NCBI GenBank assembly: GCA_036417435.1 | Contig: CM070899.1 | Coordinates: 152,038,237 to 152,102,236, forward strand | Source of the DNA: Inia geoffrensis | Lineage: Eukaryota > Chordata > Mammalia > Artiodactyla > Iniidae | Length of the DNA: 64,000 bases | Direction: 5' to 3' | Part shown: positions 47,901-59,800 of the stretch, in pieces | Numbering within the stretch: position 1 is the stretch's first letter | How the letters are laid out: every line of letters starts with the position of its first letter | The notes under the pieces: generated by a model | What the model saw: the letters and a program-made list of their open reading frames with translations, nothing else | What the model was told of the DNA's origin: nothing | Databases searched by the model: none | Program-made: the position numbers and the translations under genes

Positions 47901-48256
47901 TCCGGCCCCATGTGGTAAATAAGTCGTCCCCCCCACCCCCCCGGCTTGTCCTTATATCTCTGCTGTCTGCTAGCAGAATCCGTTGCCAGCTGCTTGGTGC
48001 AGTGGGGTTGGGGAGGAGCCACACGCCCCCGGTCACCTTGTCAGCCGCCTGGGCCTCTCCTGCTTCCTGTGCCCGCCTGCCCTGCCCTTGGTGCACCCCA
48101 AAGGCCAGCCCCTCCCTTTACAGAATCCTCTTCTGAACATTTATGGCTAGATTTTCACCTTCAACTCAATTCCAGCTATTTGCCTTTCACTCTTCAGCAT
48201 CCTTTACTCCTCATAATTTCTGATAATGAGGATATCCCTTTGTAGTTTCTAGCCCA
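47900..48256. other. Intergenic sequence, nothing recognised
   Basis: A C-rich run (47929-47943) and otherwise unremarkable unique sequence. Confidence 0.35.
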
Positions 48257-48275
48257 TGATAGATTTTTAAAAATA

Positions 48276-48632
48276 TATATATATTTATAATTAATTAATT
48301 AATTAATTTTTGGCTGCGTTGGGTCTTTGTTGCTGCGCGCGGGCTTTCTCTAGTTGCGTGGAGTGCGGGTTACTCTTCGTTGCGGTGCTTAGGCTTCTCA
48401 TTGCGTTGGCTTCTCTTGTTGTGGAGCACGGGCTCTAGGAGCGTGGGCTTCGGTAGTTGTGGCGTGCAGGCTCAGTAGTTGTGGCTTGCGGGCTCTAGAC
48501 CGCAGGCTCAGTACTTGTGGTGCACGGGCTTAGTTGCTCCATGGCATGTGGGATCCTCCCGGACCAGGGATCGAACCCGTGTCCCCTGCGTTGGCAGGTG
48601 GATTCTTAACCACTGCGCCACCAGGGAAGTCC
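48276..48632 (-). mobile_element. Long CHR-type SINE
   Basis: Full-length minus-strand element; duplication tgatagatttttaaaaata at 48257-48275 and 48633-48652 (one extra t on the right). Confidence 0.93.
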
Positions 48633-48766
48633 TGATAGATTTTTTAAAAATACATTTTTTTCGATCGGGTTGAAACAGGTGCTCAGGCTGCCATCTTGAT
48701 TCAATCTCTCCACCATTAATTCTTACCTAATCACATAACTGATTTCTCCTGTTGTTTCTTCTGGTT

Positions 48767-48769
<3 letters not shown>

Positions 48770-48797
<28 letters not shown>

Positions 48798-48983
48798 TCA
48801 TAGGCACTCGGCCCGCGGGCTTCAGTAGCTGTGGCTCGCGAGCTCTAGAGTGCAGACTCAGTAATTGTGGAGCATGGGTTTAGTTGCTCTGTGGCATGTG
48901 GGATCTTCCTGGACCAGGGATCAAACCCGTGTCCCCTGCATTGGCAGGCGGATTCTTAACCACTGCACCACCAGGGAAGTCTG
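48770..48983 (-). mobile_element. CHR-type SINE, internally deleted
   Basis: It has a (ttta)n tail on the left, lacks the middle of the long element, and has a duplication tttcttctggtttta-like at 48755-48769 and 48984-48998 (one mismatch). Confidence 0.88.
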
Positions 48984-48999
48984 TTTTTTCTGGTTTTAA

Positions 49000-50867
49000 A
49001 CTGTATTTTCTCCAAGATTTCAGGTCTAAAATCATTTGGTAAAATGTTTATTTTACCCAAGACATTTTAACAAGCTTACATTGTCAAGCCACACTCTCAT
49101 TCACACAAACCAGATGACCACGGAGACGTTTTTGAATTGATAAATAAATGAATGAATGAATGAATAAATAAATAAAATCAGCTTCTAGACCGGAGGCTGC
49201 CAATCAACCCGTCCTGGGCTGGGCGCCTGGTAACCCTGACCACAAGGAGGTGGAAGAATGCCAGGGGGCGCTCTTTACAGGCCACAGCCCCTTCTCCAGT
49301 TAATACTAAAGTCTCAGGTGTGGCTTCTTGGGCAGTCATTTATTTGTATTAATATTGGCCATCAATAGATGTAATAATAATACCCCTGAATTGGTCAGAG
49401 GCATCTCTCAGGCTTCCCGGAGCCTGGGCCCACTGGATCTTCCATGTTGGAAACTCTGGGTGCCCTCTCATCCTTTTCTTGTGCTCTTTTCTGTGCTCCA
49501 TCCTTTCCCTTCTCCTTCTTTGGTCCTCTCAGAGTCTGATTCTCCTGCTCTCATCCATCTCTACCTGTCTCCATGCCTTTCCCAGTGTGTTCCACAGAAC
49601 ATCAGACTCACAAGATGGTCCTGACAAAATGGACCCAGGGGTCGAACACATTTGAGAAATGCCGACCTAGTCAACCTCTTGGAGGTGGGTTGGCACGTGA
49701 GGGCCCCTTGCGAAGTCCTTCAGTGAAGACAGCTTTTCACTGTGCTTAAGCAGCCAGTACCCCAGGCCTGCAGGAGCACTGCTCTGTGCACCCCTTATCA
49801 GCATTCTGCAGAACTAGCATTTGCCAGGCCTTGCCATGGGGAGCGCTGGTTCTCAGGCCCCCCGGGTGGGAAGTGATTAAACAGCGCTATCTGCAGTGGC
49901 TAGAGGTGTGTGCTGGTGTAACCATGGATGCCCAGGGTGTTCTTTCTTCAGAAAGAACCTGGAGCCAGAAGTGACACGTTTCACCAACTCCCACTGCTAC
50001 CGGCTGATCTGAAAGAGAAGGCAGAGTCAGAAGCAGGAGCCCAGATGGTAGACCAGCCCCCCACCGGGCCGAGGAAGACACAGAGCTGCAGAGATTCCCA
50101 GGCTGCTTCTTGGGAAGTTCAGCCTCACAAGCTGGCGAACTGAAGCAACTCTTTGCTCCAGGAGACTTATGAGAAAGGTAGTGGGGCAGCACACAGCCTG
50201 GGAGAACTGCTGAACAACCAGGCCTCCCGATGGCAGAATAATGGCCGCGCAGGGGCCTGGGGAACCTTCTCTCCAAGGCACTGCCATTAATGTGGCTCAA
50301 TTTCATTGACACCCCACCCCCACCCGGATCTCCCATTCCAGCTTCAAAGTCCTGGGAGGGAACATCTGATTGGCCAAGTGGATCAAGCAAACATGCCAGG
50401 GGACCGTGTGTGCGCTGGCCTGGCTTCTGGGAGGGGAGGGCCCAGCAGCCTGCAGTTTGCCTGGCTCCTGCAACCAGTAAATGGGCCCCTGGCAGTGCGC
50501 CAGTCTTGTTGGAGGGAAACCAAGGCCCTGCAGAAAGCAGTTCAGGAAGATTCAGTACTTACAAGGCCAGGTTTTGAGCAGGTGAAGAATAAGCATCATC
50601 TGAGGTTAGTCCCGAGGCTCCTGAATCGGGAAAGCTGGTGCGTCCAGAAGATCCAAGTTTGGCTGCAGGTGCCCTGGCCAGACTGGTCGGTGTCAGTCAT
50701 ACCAGCTACTTAGAGAGGAGGGTGGAGGCTCCACAGGAGCCCTCTGCGTGGCGAAAACTATTCAGGGCTCCTTTCAGAATGCGGGCTTGCTCTTCTCAAG
50801 AAATCCTTTTGTTGTGTTTCTGAGGTCTAGCAATAGAGGACCCATTTAGTGAAAAGAGTAACAGTGA
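49000..50867. other. Intergenic sequence
   Basis: A short (gaat/aaat)n tract at 49140-49177. The 167-codon minus frame (49887-50390) shows no domain. Confidence 0.4.
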
Positions 50868-51065
50868 AAATGATAGCTAACATTTAGGAAGTGCTTACCA
50901 GGAGCAGGCACAACCCCATCATCTCTATTTTATAAATCAGGAAACTGAATCACACAGAGGCCACTCGCTTGCCCTGGCTTCAGAGCCACAAAGAGGCAGA
51001 TCTGAACCCAGGTCTCTTAACTCTGGAGCCTACACCCTTGGCCCCTGAGCAGTACTGCGTCTAGG
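50868..51065 (-). repeat. MIR
   Basis: Reverse core aggaaactgaatcacacaga, agatctgaacccaggtctct and tggcccctgagcagtactg. Confidence 0.7.
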
Positions 51066-51884
51066 TCTTGGTCCGATACACAGGCTGACCATATGTCCCT
51101 GTTTATGCTGGCTGTCCTGGCACAATTATTAACAGTGTCTCCTTTCACTCACCAAAGTGTTCTGGTTTGGGTGACAAATTTTAAGGAAAGTAGGGTAGGT
51201 GGAACCAGGATTAGCATTGCAAGATGCTGATGGGCAGAGTTTGGAAAACCCAGTCCACAGCTGCTCTCATTGTGCCAGAACTCTGGCTCTCAGTACTCAT
51301 TCTCCCAGGGTGGGTCTGTATTATATTAGTGACATGGCCTTCACTGTCCCTGGATACTCGGGCACTTTGTAAGGAAGGCTTCCAGGATTTCCATACCCCA
51401 AGGCTCTTTGTTTCTATTTGGACAAAGAGCTTAGTTTTCTCCCAACCCCCTACATCTACTTACCAAGGTCTTCTCCCTGTTTTCATACACTACCTGGCTA
51501 GGAAAGCAGCCACTGTGGTCCCTGGTGCTCCCAGGTAAGGGCAGCTATGCCCTGAGTGTTTTCCCCAGCAGTGGGTACCGAAGATTAGGGCTTTGGAACC
51601 TTCTTGTCCATACTTGCAGGTGAGTCCTGGAAGCAGAGGCCTGGGCTCTCCACTTGGACTTGGCTATCCTGGACAGAGTGCTGACGGAAAGAATGATATT
51701 GGGTGCCATCTAGCTGGGCACTGGGGAGTCAGAATTGAATGAGATGCAGTCCTTTCTTCAAACTGTTCACAGGCCAGAGGGAGGGCAGACTCTGCTACAA
51801 AATCAGCCCTACAGTTAATAAGTAAAGCCGTGGGCACAAAGTGCATCTCAAGCACAAAAGAGGAAATGAACAGAGAACGTGTAT
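51066..51884. other. Intergenic sequence
   Basis: 51080-51185 resembles an old MER-type repeat (gctgaccatatgtccctgtt); the rest is not recognised. Confidence 0.35.
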
Positions 51885-52300
51885 CAGTCAACTATTGTCA
51901 CAACAATGCTGCATAACAAATGACCCCGTAATTCAATAACTTACTGGTACAAGCATTTATTTCTGGCTCATGTGTCTGCACACTGACTGGGGCAGTCCTG
52001 ACAATTTCAGCTGGGCCTGGTTAGACTGGCTCCTGGGCATGGATTACATGGAGGTCTGCCCTGCCTCTCATTCTCCTGGAACCACTGGGCCATGCAGGGA
52101 AAGGTGTGCTTGTGGCAATGGCAGAAACACGAGTGGGTGGGCTCTGCCACCAGCTCATGCCAAGGCTGTACTCCAGGTTTTGTCTCCAAATATCTCATTG
52201 GCCAAAGCAAGTCACATAGCAGAGCCCAAGAGCAAAGGGGCCTGGAGGTATACCACTGCCAAAGTGGGAAGGCAGAGAAGTAAATATTTGCCAAGCAATA
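51885..52300. repeat. Old MER-class interspersed repeat, family not named
   Basis: The widely repeated mammalian text catttatttctggctcatgt, ttctcctggaaccactgggc and attggccaaagcaagtcaca is present, but I cannot assign it to a family from memory. Confidence 0.45.
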
Positions 52301-52413
52301 ATCCAGAACATACAAAAGGCTTCACAGAGGAGGTGTCATTTGACCTTGGTCTTGAAGGAGAAGTTGGTTTTTTCCAGGTGAATATGGGATTAGGCACTCT
52401 TGTCAAAGGTATG

Positions 52414-52415
<2 letters not shown>

Positions 52416-52469
<54 letters not shown>
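52416..52469. repeat. (GT)n microsatellite
   Basis: About 27 uninterrupted units, the longest pure dinucleotide run in the window. Confidence 0.95.
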
Positions 52470-52470
<1 letters not shown>

Positions 52471-52559
52471 GGGGGCGGGTGCTGTTAGGGTAGTGGTGGT
52501 GGCCTGGTCACAGAGGCCCGCTGAGCCAGAAATCTGGCATGTCCTTTCTTTGAAAACAA

Positions 52560-52678
52560 GGGACTTCCCTGGTGGTCCAGTGGTTAAGACTCTGTGCTCC
52601 CAATGCAGGGGGCATGGGTTGGATCCTTGGCTGGGGAACTAAGATCCCACATGCTGCGTGGTGAGGCCAAAAAAAAGA
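52560..52678 (+). mobile_element. Short CHR-type SINE
   Basis: It runs from gggacttccctggtggtcc through aatgcagggggcatgggtt to a short A-rich tail. No clear duplication was found. Confidence 0.9.
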
Positions 52679-53565
52679 ATACAATACTCTCTGGCTTCCC
52701 CACCCTAGTCATTTTCTTTATTTCCAAATTCTAAGACTTCAACTATGTGCCACCAAATACAAGTTGAAGACTCTTCAGCAAGGAGTCATACTGGAAAGTA
52801 TTAGTGCTTGTTCCTACATTGGGGATTTATGCCAGTTTCACTGGGCATAATTCAGCCGATTTTATAGCCCGCCCACCCCCTTTTCAGAATTGAGGTCTCC
52901 AACCTTGCTCCTAGCAGCCACCCCTCTTGGCTGTGACCACCAAAGCCCTGCCTGAACAGACTTCTTGGGGACGAGTCAAGTCAAACATGAGGTGAATCAA
53001 AGTAAAGAACTCAAGAATGGAGGGCTGGGAAACCCACTCTAAAAGGACTGGCAGTGAGCAGGGGACCCGCGCACGCACAGAACAGGGGCCAAACAATGGT
53101 GGGAAGGATGGTTACAGGACAGGATGCAGGTAGTTACAAACCTTGACAATGTAAAAATAAGAACTCACAACATTTGGGAGCGGGGAAGAGATAGGAAGTG
53201 GGTGAGCTCATTTCCTCATCCTAAATCCGCAGGCTGTCAAGAGATGCCATCTACAGTTGCAGCATATTTCAAGAATGAATTCAGCCCCTGGATATTTTTC
53301 TTTCCTTTTAATTATTTGCAGCTTGGCAATTTCTTTAGTTACATTTAGGCTTCTTCTTCTTTTTTTTTTCCTTTCTGTTAAACACTTTTTCCAAAAAGAG
53401 CATGTACTGTGTGAACACTTTTTGGTAAAAATTTCCATCAATCTACCTGTCCTTTTCTCTGAATAGGTGCATAGACAGATGTCTCCATCGATGCTTCTGG
53501 GGGTGCTGGCTTCCAGAGCACTTGAAAATTTTCTTTTTTGTGCTCTTCAGTGTTACTGGAAGTTC
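52679..53565. other. Intergenic sequence, nothing recognised
   Basis: No repeat family or exon recognised. Confidence 0.4.
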
Positions 53566-53760
53566 TTTTTATTTATTTATTTATTTGGCTGCTGCTGGGT
53601 CTTAGTTGCAGCATGCGGGATCTTTTAATTGCTGCATGTGGTCTCTTTTAGTTGCAGGGCTCTTTTAGTTGCAGCATGTGGGATCTAGTTCCCCCACCAG
53701 GGATCGAACCCGGGACCCCTGCACTGGGAGTCTTAACCACTGGACCACCAGGGAAGTCCC
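53566..53760 (-). mobile_element. Short CHR-type SINE
   Basis: Minus-strand copy with a (ttta)n tail on the left and ccaccagggaagtccc on the right; the middle contains a duplicated 'cttttagttgca' stretch. Confidence 0.88.
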
Positions 53761-54579
53761 TTGAATTTCTTATAATGTGCGTGCACTATTATTGTAGAAG
53801 CAAAGCCTTTTATTTAAGAACTGAAAATACATTTCTGGAAAAGAGAAAATCGGGCGCTCCCTTCTGGCTCGTGCTTCCTGCGTGCGCTGCCGGACCGTCT
53901 GGTTCCCGGGTGGGTGAGTGGGGCAGTCCAGCCCCTGGGAGGCGTGGGTGCATGGCCTGGGCACCGGAGGCCCGGCGGCGCCGCTTCCCCAGCTCCACCA
54001 GCACGTTTGAACCTTGGGGACCCGGCCGCGTGCAGGGTCTGTGCTCCACGTGTCACCGGGTGACTCTGTGCTGCTCTGGGCCTGCTTCCTCATCCGGAAA
54101 CCCGAGAAGCCATCCTTGGCCTGCCTCACGTCCAGGCTGCTGTGAGGGATGTGTGATGTGCAGGGTCTGAGTGTCCACAGTGGAGCGGTCACTAGAGACA
54201 TTAATACACTCTGCCATCATAGGATTCGATTCTAAGCCACGGTGCTGCCACCCCAGGCTAAAAGTTAAATTGGAGAGGAGAGGGTCAGGTGGCACTGCCG
54301 GCTTTTTCCAGGTCCCAACAGCCACTCTATGCTGCAGCGCCATCTAGTGTCCACATGGGGACACAGGCCCCATATAACGGGCTTAGGGTAAAATTTCCAT
54401 ACTTGCAAATGGTAAAGGGCTCATTAGGCAAACAGGACCTAAATACGACCAGTTTAAAACACTCCTCCCCATACAAAGGTTTGTTATTTCAAAGCAAGCA
54501 TTATACAAATTCAGCACTTATAAAGATGTGTGCATCCTTTGTTTGAAAGGACAGCAAAGTCGTGCAACAAGTGATATTT
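53761..54579. other. Small GC-rich patch and flank
   Basis: 53860-54060 has a modest CpG cluster (gcccggcggcgccgcttccc) without clear promoter motifs; it may be a minor CpG islet. Confidence 0.35.
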
Positions 54580-54740
54580 ATAATAATTGACATTTATTGA
54601 GTGTTTACGATGTGCTTGGCACAATTCTAAGTGATTTCATTATAAGTTCATTGCACCCTCTACAAAGCTGTGAAACCAGGGTGGGGTTGGAGGTACTTAT
54701 TGTTTCGCTTTAAGATAAGAACCCTGGGGCACACAAATGT
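54580..54740 (-). repeat. MIR
   Basis: Reverse 5' part: tttattgagtgtttacgatg, ggcacaattctaagtgattt. Confidence 0.6.
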
Positions 54741-55006
54741 AAAAGTAAAACCTGTCACTCTGCTAATTTCTGAGGGGAGGCAGAGGCTGCCTAGTGGGCC
54801 AGGGAGGAGGAGGGAGCCAAATGGGAAGCTACTGCCAGGCTCAGGAGAGGGAGAATGGGGGCTGAGACAGCCCTTAGGGACTCAGGCTGGATCTGAGGGG
54901 AGGAGGAGAGCTATGCGGAAGGGCTCACTCTCCAGCTTGAGCATCAGGGTAGTTAGAGGCTGTGATCTGAGAGGGCGGACAGTAGTTAGCAGTTTGAACA
55001 TATTTA

Positions 55007-55822
55007 CAGTAAGTCCCCTACATACAAACCTGCAAATTGCGAACTTTCAAAGATGCGAACATATATCTGGTTGCAGCAAGGAACCTGTGCCATCAGCGTC
55101 AGGTGGGAGTGAAATTGCAGCTCGCCCTTCGTCTCCTATTGCTGACGATCCTTCAGTTCTACCATCTCCCACCTCCTCTCCCTCTTCCAGTCAGTAACTC
55201 ATCTTGCCTGTTCACTCGATGCCAGCCCCTGGATGCCAGCTGTTGTACTGTACTACTGTACTTCTCAAGGTTCTGTACTGTAAGATTAAAAATGTTTTCT
55301 TTGGGCTTCCCTGGTGGCGCAGTGGTTAAGAATCCCCCTGCCAATGCAGGGGGCACAGGTTCAAGCCCTTGTCTGGGAAGACCCCACAGGCCGCGAAGCA
55401 ACTAAGCCCATGCGCCACAACTACTAAGCCTGCGCTCTAGAGCCTGCGAGCCACAACTACTGAGCTCGCGAGCCACAACTACTGAGCCCGTGCACCTAGA
55501 GCCCGTGCCCCACAAGAGAAGCCACCGCAGTGAGATGCCCGCGCACCCTGTGCACCGCAATGAAGAGTAGCCCCCACTCGCCGCAACCAGAGAAAGCCCG
55601 CGCACAGCAACAAAGACCCAAGGCAGCCAAAAATAAATAATTTTTTTTTTAAGTTCTATTTTTTGTTTTTTATGTATTATTTGTGTGAAAAGTATGATAA
55701 ACTGTATAATAACAGTACAGTACGATATAGCTGATTCTGTTTGTTGTGTACCTAGGCTAACTTTGTTGGACTTGCGAACGAGCTCTCGGAATGGAACTCA
55801 CTTGTATGTAGGGGACTTACTG
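55007..55822. mobile_element. TA-flanked DNA transposon (Tc1/mariner superfamily, Tigger-like)
   Basis: Terminal inverted repeats cagtaagtcccctacatacaa and its complement are identical at both ends, flanked by TA at 55005-55006 and 55823-55824. The core is about 478 bp after removing the SINE at 55303-55640. A short frame near the left end has a Ser/Pro-rich tail, perhaps a transposase remnant. Its family name is not certain. Confidence 0.85.
55303..55640 (+). mobile_element. Long CHR-type SINE inside the DNA transposon
   Basis: Plus-strand copy from gggcttccctggtggcgcag to cagccaaaaataaataa. Target duplication is obscured by T-rich flanks. Confidence 0.92.
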
Positions 55823-55935
55823 TATTGAGCACCTACTACATGCCAGGCACTGTGGCTGTAGAATTCAGGTAGAAGACACGGCCCCTGTCCTCGCAGAGTT
55901 GAGAGCCCCGTGGGGAAGGCCGGTGTCGCAGGTGA

Positions 55936-57507
55936 TGATGAACGCTTGCCGGTGTCCACAGATCTGTGAAGGATGGTGCAGCAGGCCACACAGGGTGGAG
56001 TGCGGGTGGGCCTGCGCTGACAGGCACGTGGGGTAGGAGGCTGGATGTGGGAGGTCATCAGCTTGGAGGTGACGGCCTGGGGACAGTGGGTCTGAGAGAA
56101 GAGATGGCAGGGGAGGAGGGTACACATCGGAGATGGACATGCCCTGAGAGAACAAGAGGAAAAGGATTTACTAGAGCTGGAGAGAGGATCAGGGGGGAAA
56201 GGGAGCGGCCTCAGGGCTCAAATGTCAGGGGAGGGCCAAGGAGGAGAGGGACTGGACAGGCCAGAGGAGTTGAGAAGGGAGCTGAGCATGAGCGACTCTT
56301 CCAGGAAGGGAGGGAGGGAGGCAGGGCCGTGGTTGGAGGAGAGTGTTGTTTCATTGCTTGTTTTTAGCAAGGAGGAGACCATCTACAGGCTGAGGGGAAA
56401 GAGCCACTGGAGAGGATGAGAAGGAGGCCTGGCGGAGGGCAGGGAATCCTTGGAGGGAGCACAGATCAATCACACATGAAAAAGGAGAACCAGGTAAGGC
56501 AGAGGGGAAGGTGGGAAGGATGGGTATAGATTTGGGCAAGTTTACCAGGAAAAAGAATGGAGTGGGGAGCAGGTGGAAACAGGTGGGACGCGGAGGGAGC
56601 TGCCCCCTGAGGGCTTGGAGTTCCTGGTCATGAGAGCAGGGCCCTGATGAGGGCCTTGAGGAGAGGAGAGGTCTGGAGTGCCCCTGGATGGCAGGAGAGG
56701 GACGGGGTTAAGGGACAGTGTGTGGTGGTTGGTTCTGGCGGGACTCCTGGCAGAGAAACTTTCAGGATCAGAGCAGAGGAGGGCTGGTGAGGGTGTCATG
56801 AAGGGCTCTGACCCAGTGGGCTAGGCCGGGGAAGGAAGGGACAGGAGAGGACAGGCAGACTGACAGGAGGGACAAGGAACAGAATCCTCGGTGGGGTCAA
56901 ATAACAGGGTGTGTGTGGACCAGAGCAGAGATGGTGGCTCAGGAAGTTGGGGTCAGAGAAGGGATTTCTAGGATTTCAGAAGAGTCACCTTATGACAAGC
57001 CCTGCATGTGGCTGGGGAAGTGGGTCTCTGAAGGCAGCTGAGGCTGTTTGCTGTTGGATAGGCCGGGGCTGTGGGCCCTGCTGGGACATGGGGAGGGGGT
57101 CTGGGGGTAGAAAACAGAGTCCAAGTCTTTGGTGAAACGGGAGAAAGGGCTAAAGACCCGGTACATGAGGCAGAGTAGCCATCAGTGGCCTGAACCTCGG
57201 AAGGGGAGGGGTTTTAGGGGAGGGCAGGCGGGGGGGGGGGGTCTGGAAGGGGCGCCAGCAGGGGGAGCAGAATCCTGAGCCCCTACAATGATGTCTCTGT
57301 CCTGGGTCCACACGGCTTCAAAGGAACAGCGTGCCTCCACTTCCTTCTGAACTTCTCTCAGGACTGGGCGCAACAGCAAGTATTAAGAACACGTGAGAAG
57401 CGGGCCACGGACCAGAAATCTCTAACTGCAGGCTGAGCTGAGCGAGGAGGGCCCTCTGCCAGTTCACCTCACCCGAGGCTGAAGAAAAACACCAAATGCA
57501 CATACAA
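55936..57507. other. Purine-rich sequence beyond the CRTC3 3' end
   Basis: Long G/A-rich plus-strand stretch (56090-57130) and an 11-G run at 57231-57241. No exon recognised; it lies immediately downstream of the predicted CRTC3 cleavage site. Confidence 0.45.
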
Positions 57508-57522
57508 CCTTATTGTGCTGCT

Positions 57523-57528
57523 TTTAAT
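57523..57528 (-). terminator. ATTAAA polyadenylation signal, candidate end of CRTC3
   Basis: The minus strand reads ATTAAA, the commonest variant poly(A) hexamer, followed within about 35 nt by GGTTGTATGTGCATTTGGTG, a G/T-rich downstream element. Nearby AATAAG may act as a second weak hexamer. Confidence 0.45.
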
Positions 57529-59639
57529 TACGAAAGATGTAAAATGATGCATTATAAAACTTGGAAGCTACTTTATACAAATTCCAATCTTTAAATATTG
57601 TTTAACAAGGGACCTGGGAACTAGGATACTGGCGGGAAGTCTGATTAGTTGCTGTGATGGTTCCATCACGAAGCAGTGGAAGACACACGCTCGGAACCGT
57701 CTGTGCATGAATCAGAAGAGCCGATGAGAGGCGGAGTTGGAAATGTCTTCAAATATGCAAATGGACTGGAATATAGATTTCAGCTCAGGTAATATACAGT
57801 AGACTTAGGAGAAATGAAACAGGACAATGGAGAATTCATGTTGCTCTTGACATCATCAAAGTTTCTCCTGACACTGTATGTCCTGAAAACCACAAATGTA
57901 CAGAAGGGAAAAATAGAAAATACAGATAGGTTTTTAGCGCTATGCTGTTTAACTGCTAGTAAATGAGAGTAGTACAACCTTCGATTTCTTGTGAAAAACT
58001 AAATACTGAAAAATAGTTTACTCTGAAGTCTGCAGCCACTTCAGATGCCGAGGACCACGCCTGGTTTCTTGCAAAGGCAGAAGTGAGAAGGTCAGGGCGA
58101 CCCCTGTCCATGGGTGTCCTTGACACCATGTAAGCAACGTGGGTTATATAATGCCCAAAACCTTTTCACAGGAAAAGGTGGGATGGATGGACCTCAGGAC
58201 AATTTTAATTCAGTGCTAAACCTCACTTTCATCATTATACTACCCCAAACAAGTCACTTTTCCCGGGAGCCTCCATTTCCACGAGTCCCTGGCGAATGCC
58301 CAGGGGGAGCACACTTTGTCCTGTAGGTCTCAGCGTCTCCAGCTGTAAGACTGGGCTGCTGTGCAAAGAGAGTTGGGACCCTGACACTAGTGACCCCCGT
58401 GGGTAAGGCACTGTGTAAAGAGGAGATTATCCTGGAACCTCCATTTTTCAGAAAAAACCTCTGATAACATCAGCACTCCTCCCTGTCTGAAAGGCCAGAT
58501 CAGATTTGGGGGTCTCTGACACAGGAAAGGCAGCCAGGATCTGGCTTCTTTTGGCACGCTGGGGTGCTGTGTACGATGAAAGGCCCTTTTACTTTAACAA
58601 AAAGTCACTGCCCTCTGAGACTGGGAAGTTTAACTGGGAATATGGCTTCGAAGGGGAGGCCAACTGCCTCTCCCTGAGCCAGAGCTCAGGCAGGGAGGAC
58701 TCTGGTTTGACTTCCTAATTCAGTAGCAGGGGTTCAGGGTGAACGTGAGGCGGGAAGACTTGGGCTCCACAGTGAAAATGGCGCAGTGCACGATTGAGGT
58801 TACTGGAAAGACTGGAGGGAAGGGATCCCCCTGAAGACAGAAGGAAATGGGACAAGGTCTAGAGAGGTTAATAGCCCAGGACGCTGTGACAGACCCCTCC
58901 GGCCACCAGGCACACGTGTCAGATTCAGACCGAGAAGGTGCAGCCTTGCTTCTTTGGGTGGGAGCAGTCTGGACCCTTCAGCAACACCCCTGGTTCTCCT
59001 GGAAGGACACCGGCTGTCTGGGCAAAGGCTCCGGCATCTTCATCCCTCCTTCAGTGTGTCTGTCCTCTCTGTGCTGTCTACCCATGTCCGCATTCGGCCC
59101 CGTTGCCCACCCTCTTCCCCAGACAGCTTCCAATCCCACCCATCGGGTTTCTGGTCAAGGGCTGGCCTGGACTAAGTCAGAGGGGGCAGGTGGTGGTGGA
59201 AATATAGTAATACTGTTTTGTGCTAAGAAACTGATGACTAATGATGGTTTCATAAATTAGGCCTTCATTTTACTATAGACTATTTCTTCAACCTCAGAGA
59301 ATAAATCTCTTCCTAATAACACAATCGGGAGCAAAACCTGGGTCTGAGAGGGAAGATCTTTTGAGGTGGCCAGGACCCCTGAGGTCCCGGCAGGTGGGAG
59401 GCCTCAGTTTGCTGAACCATTCTGGAGGCACTCAGAAGACAGTTTCCACCTACCTGCATACTCTGGAGGAGAACAGCGCATGCAGTCTAACCGTGGATTT
59501 GGTCACCTAGTGTTAAAAGCATATTAAAGTGCGTGCTTAACTTAACCACAGGCACAAGTGTTAGAAAAGCTGAAGCTCTGAGAGGATTTGGTAAAGGAAC
59601 AGGAGCAGTGAAAGATTAGACTGCCTCATAGCAAAGCAG

Positions 59640-59800
59640 ATTCATTCATTCGTGCATTCATTCACTCATTCACGTGTGCATGCGACGCACGGTTCTGCAG
59701 CACCTGCCCAGCGCCAGGCACTTGTTAGGTGCTAGGGGTTCGATGATGACTAAGGCACAGTCCCTGCCCTCAAGGAGCTTACGGTCTAGTGGGGTTACAT
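59640..59800 (-). repeat. L2 3' fragment in the CRTC3 3' UTR
   Basis: A cattcattc lead, then acctgcccagcgccaggcac, gtccctgccctcaaggagct and acggtctagtgggg, the reverse of the L2 end. On the transcript strand it is in sense orientation. Confidence 0.7.

Larger units (their letters stand above)
54995..55935 (-). repeat. L2 3' region split by the DNA transposon
   Basis: Left text aacatatt + TA and right text TA + ttgagcacctactacatgcc join to the usual L2 sequence. Right part runs to about 55935. Confidence 0.7.

Noticed and set aside
49887..50390. 167-codon minus-strand frame
   Set aside because: No domain, no CpG promoter, and competing frames on the other strand are similar in length.
51970..52488. 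172-codon plus-strand frame ending in a Cys-Val repeat
   Set aside because: It runs through an old interspersed repeat and into the (GT)n microsatellite.
53652..54170. 172-codon plus-strand frame
   Set aside because: It begins in a SINE and continues through a GC-rich patch; composition-driven.
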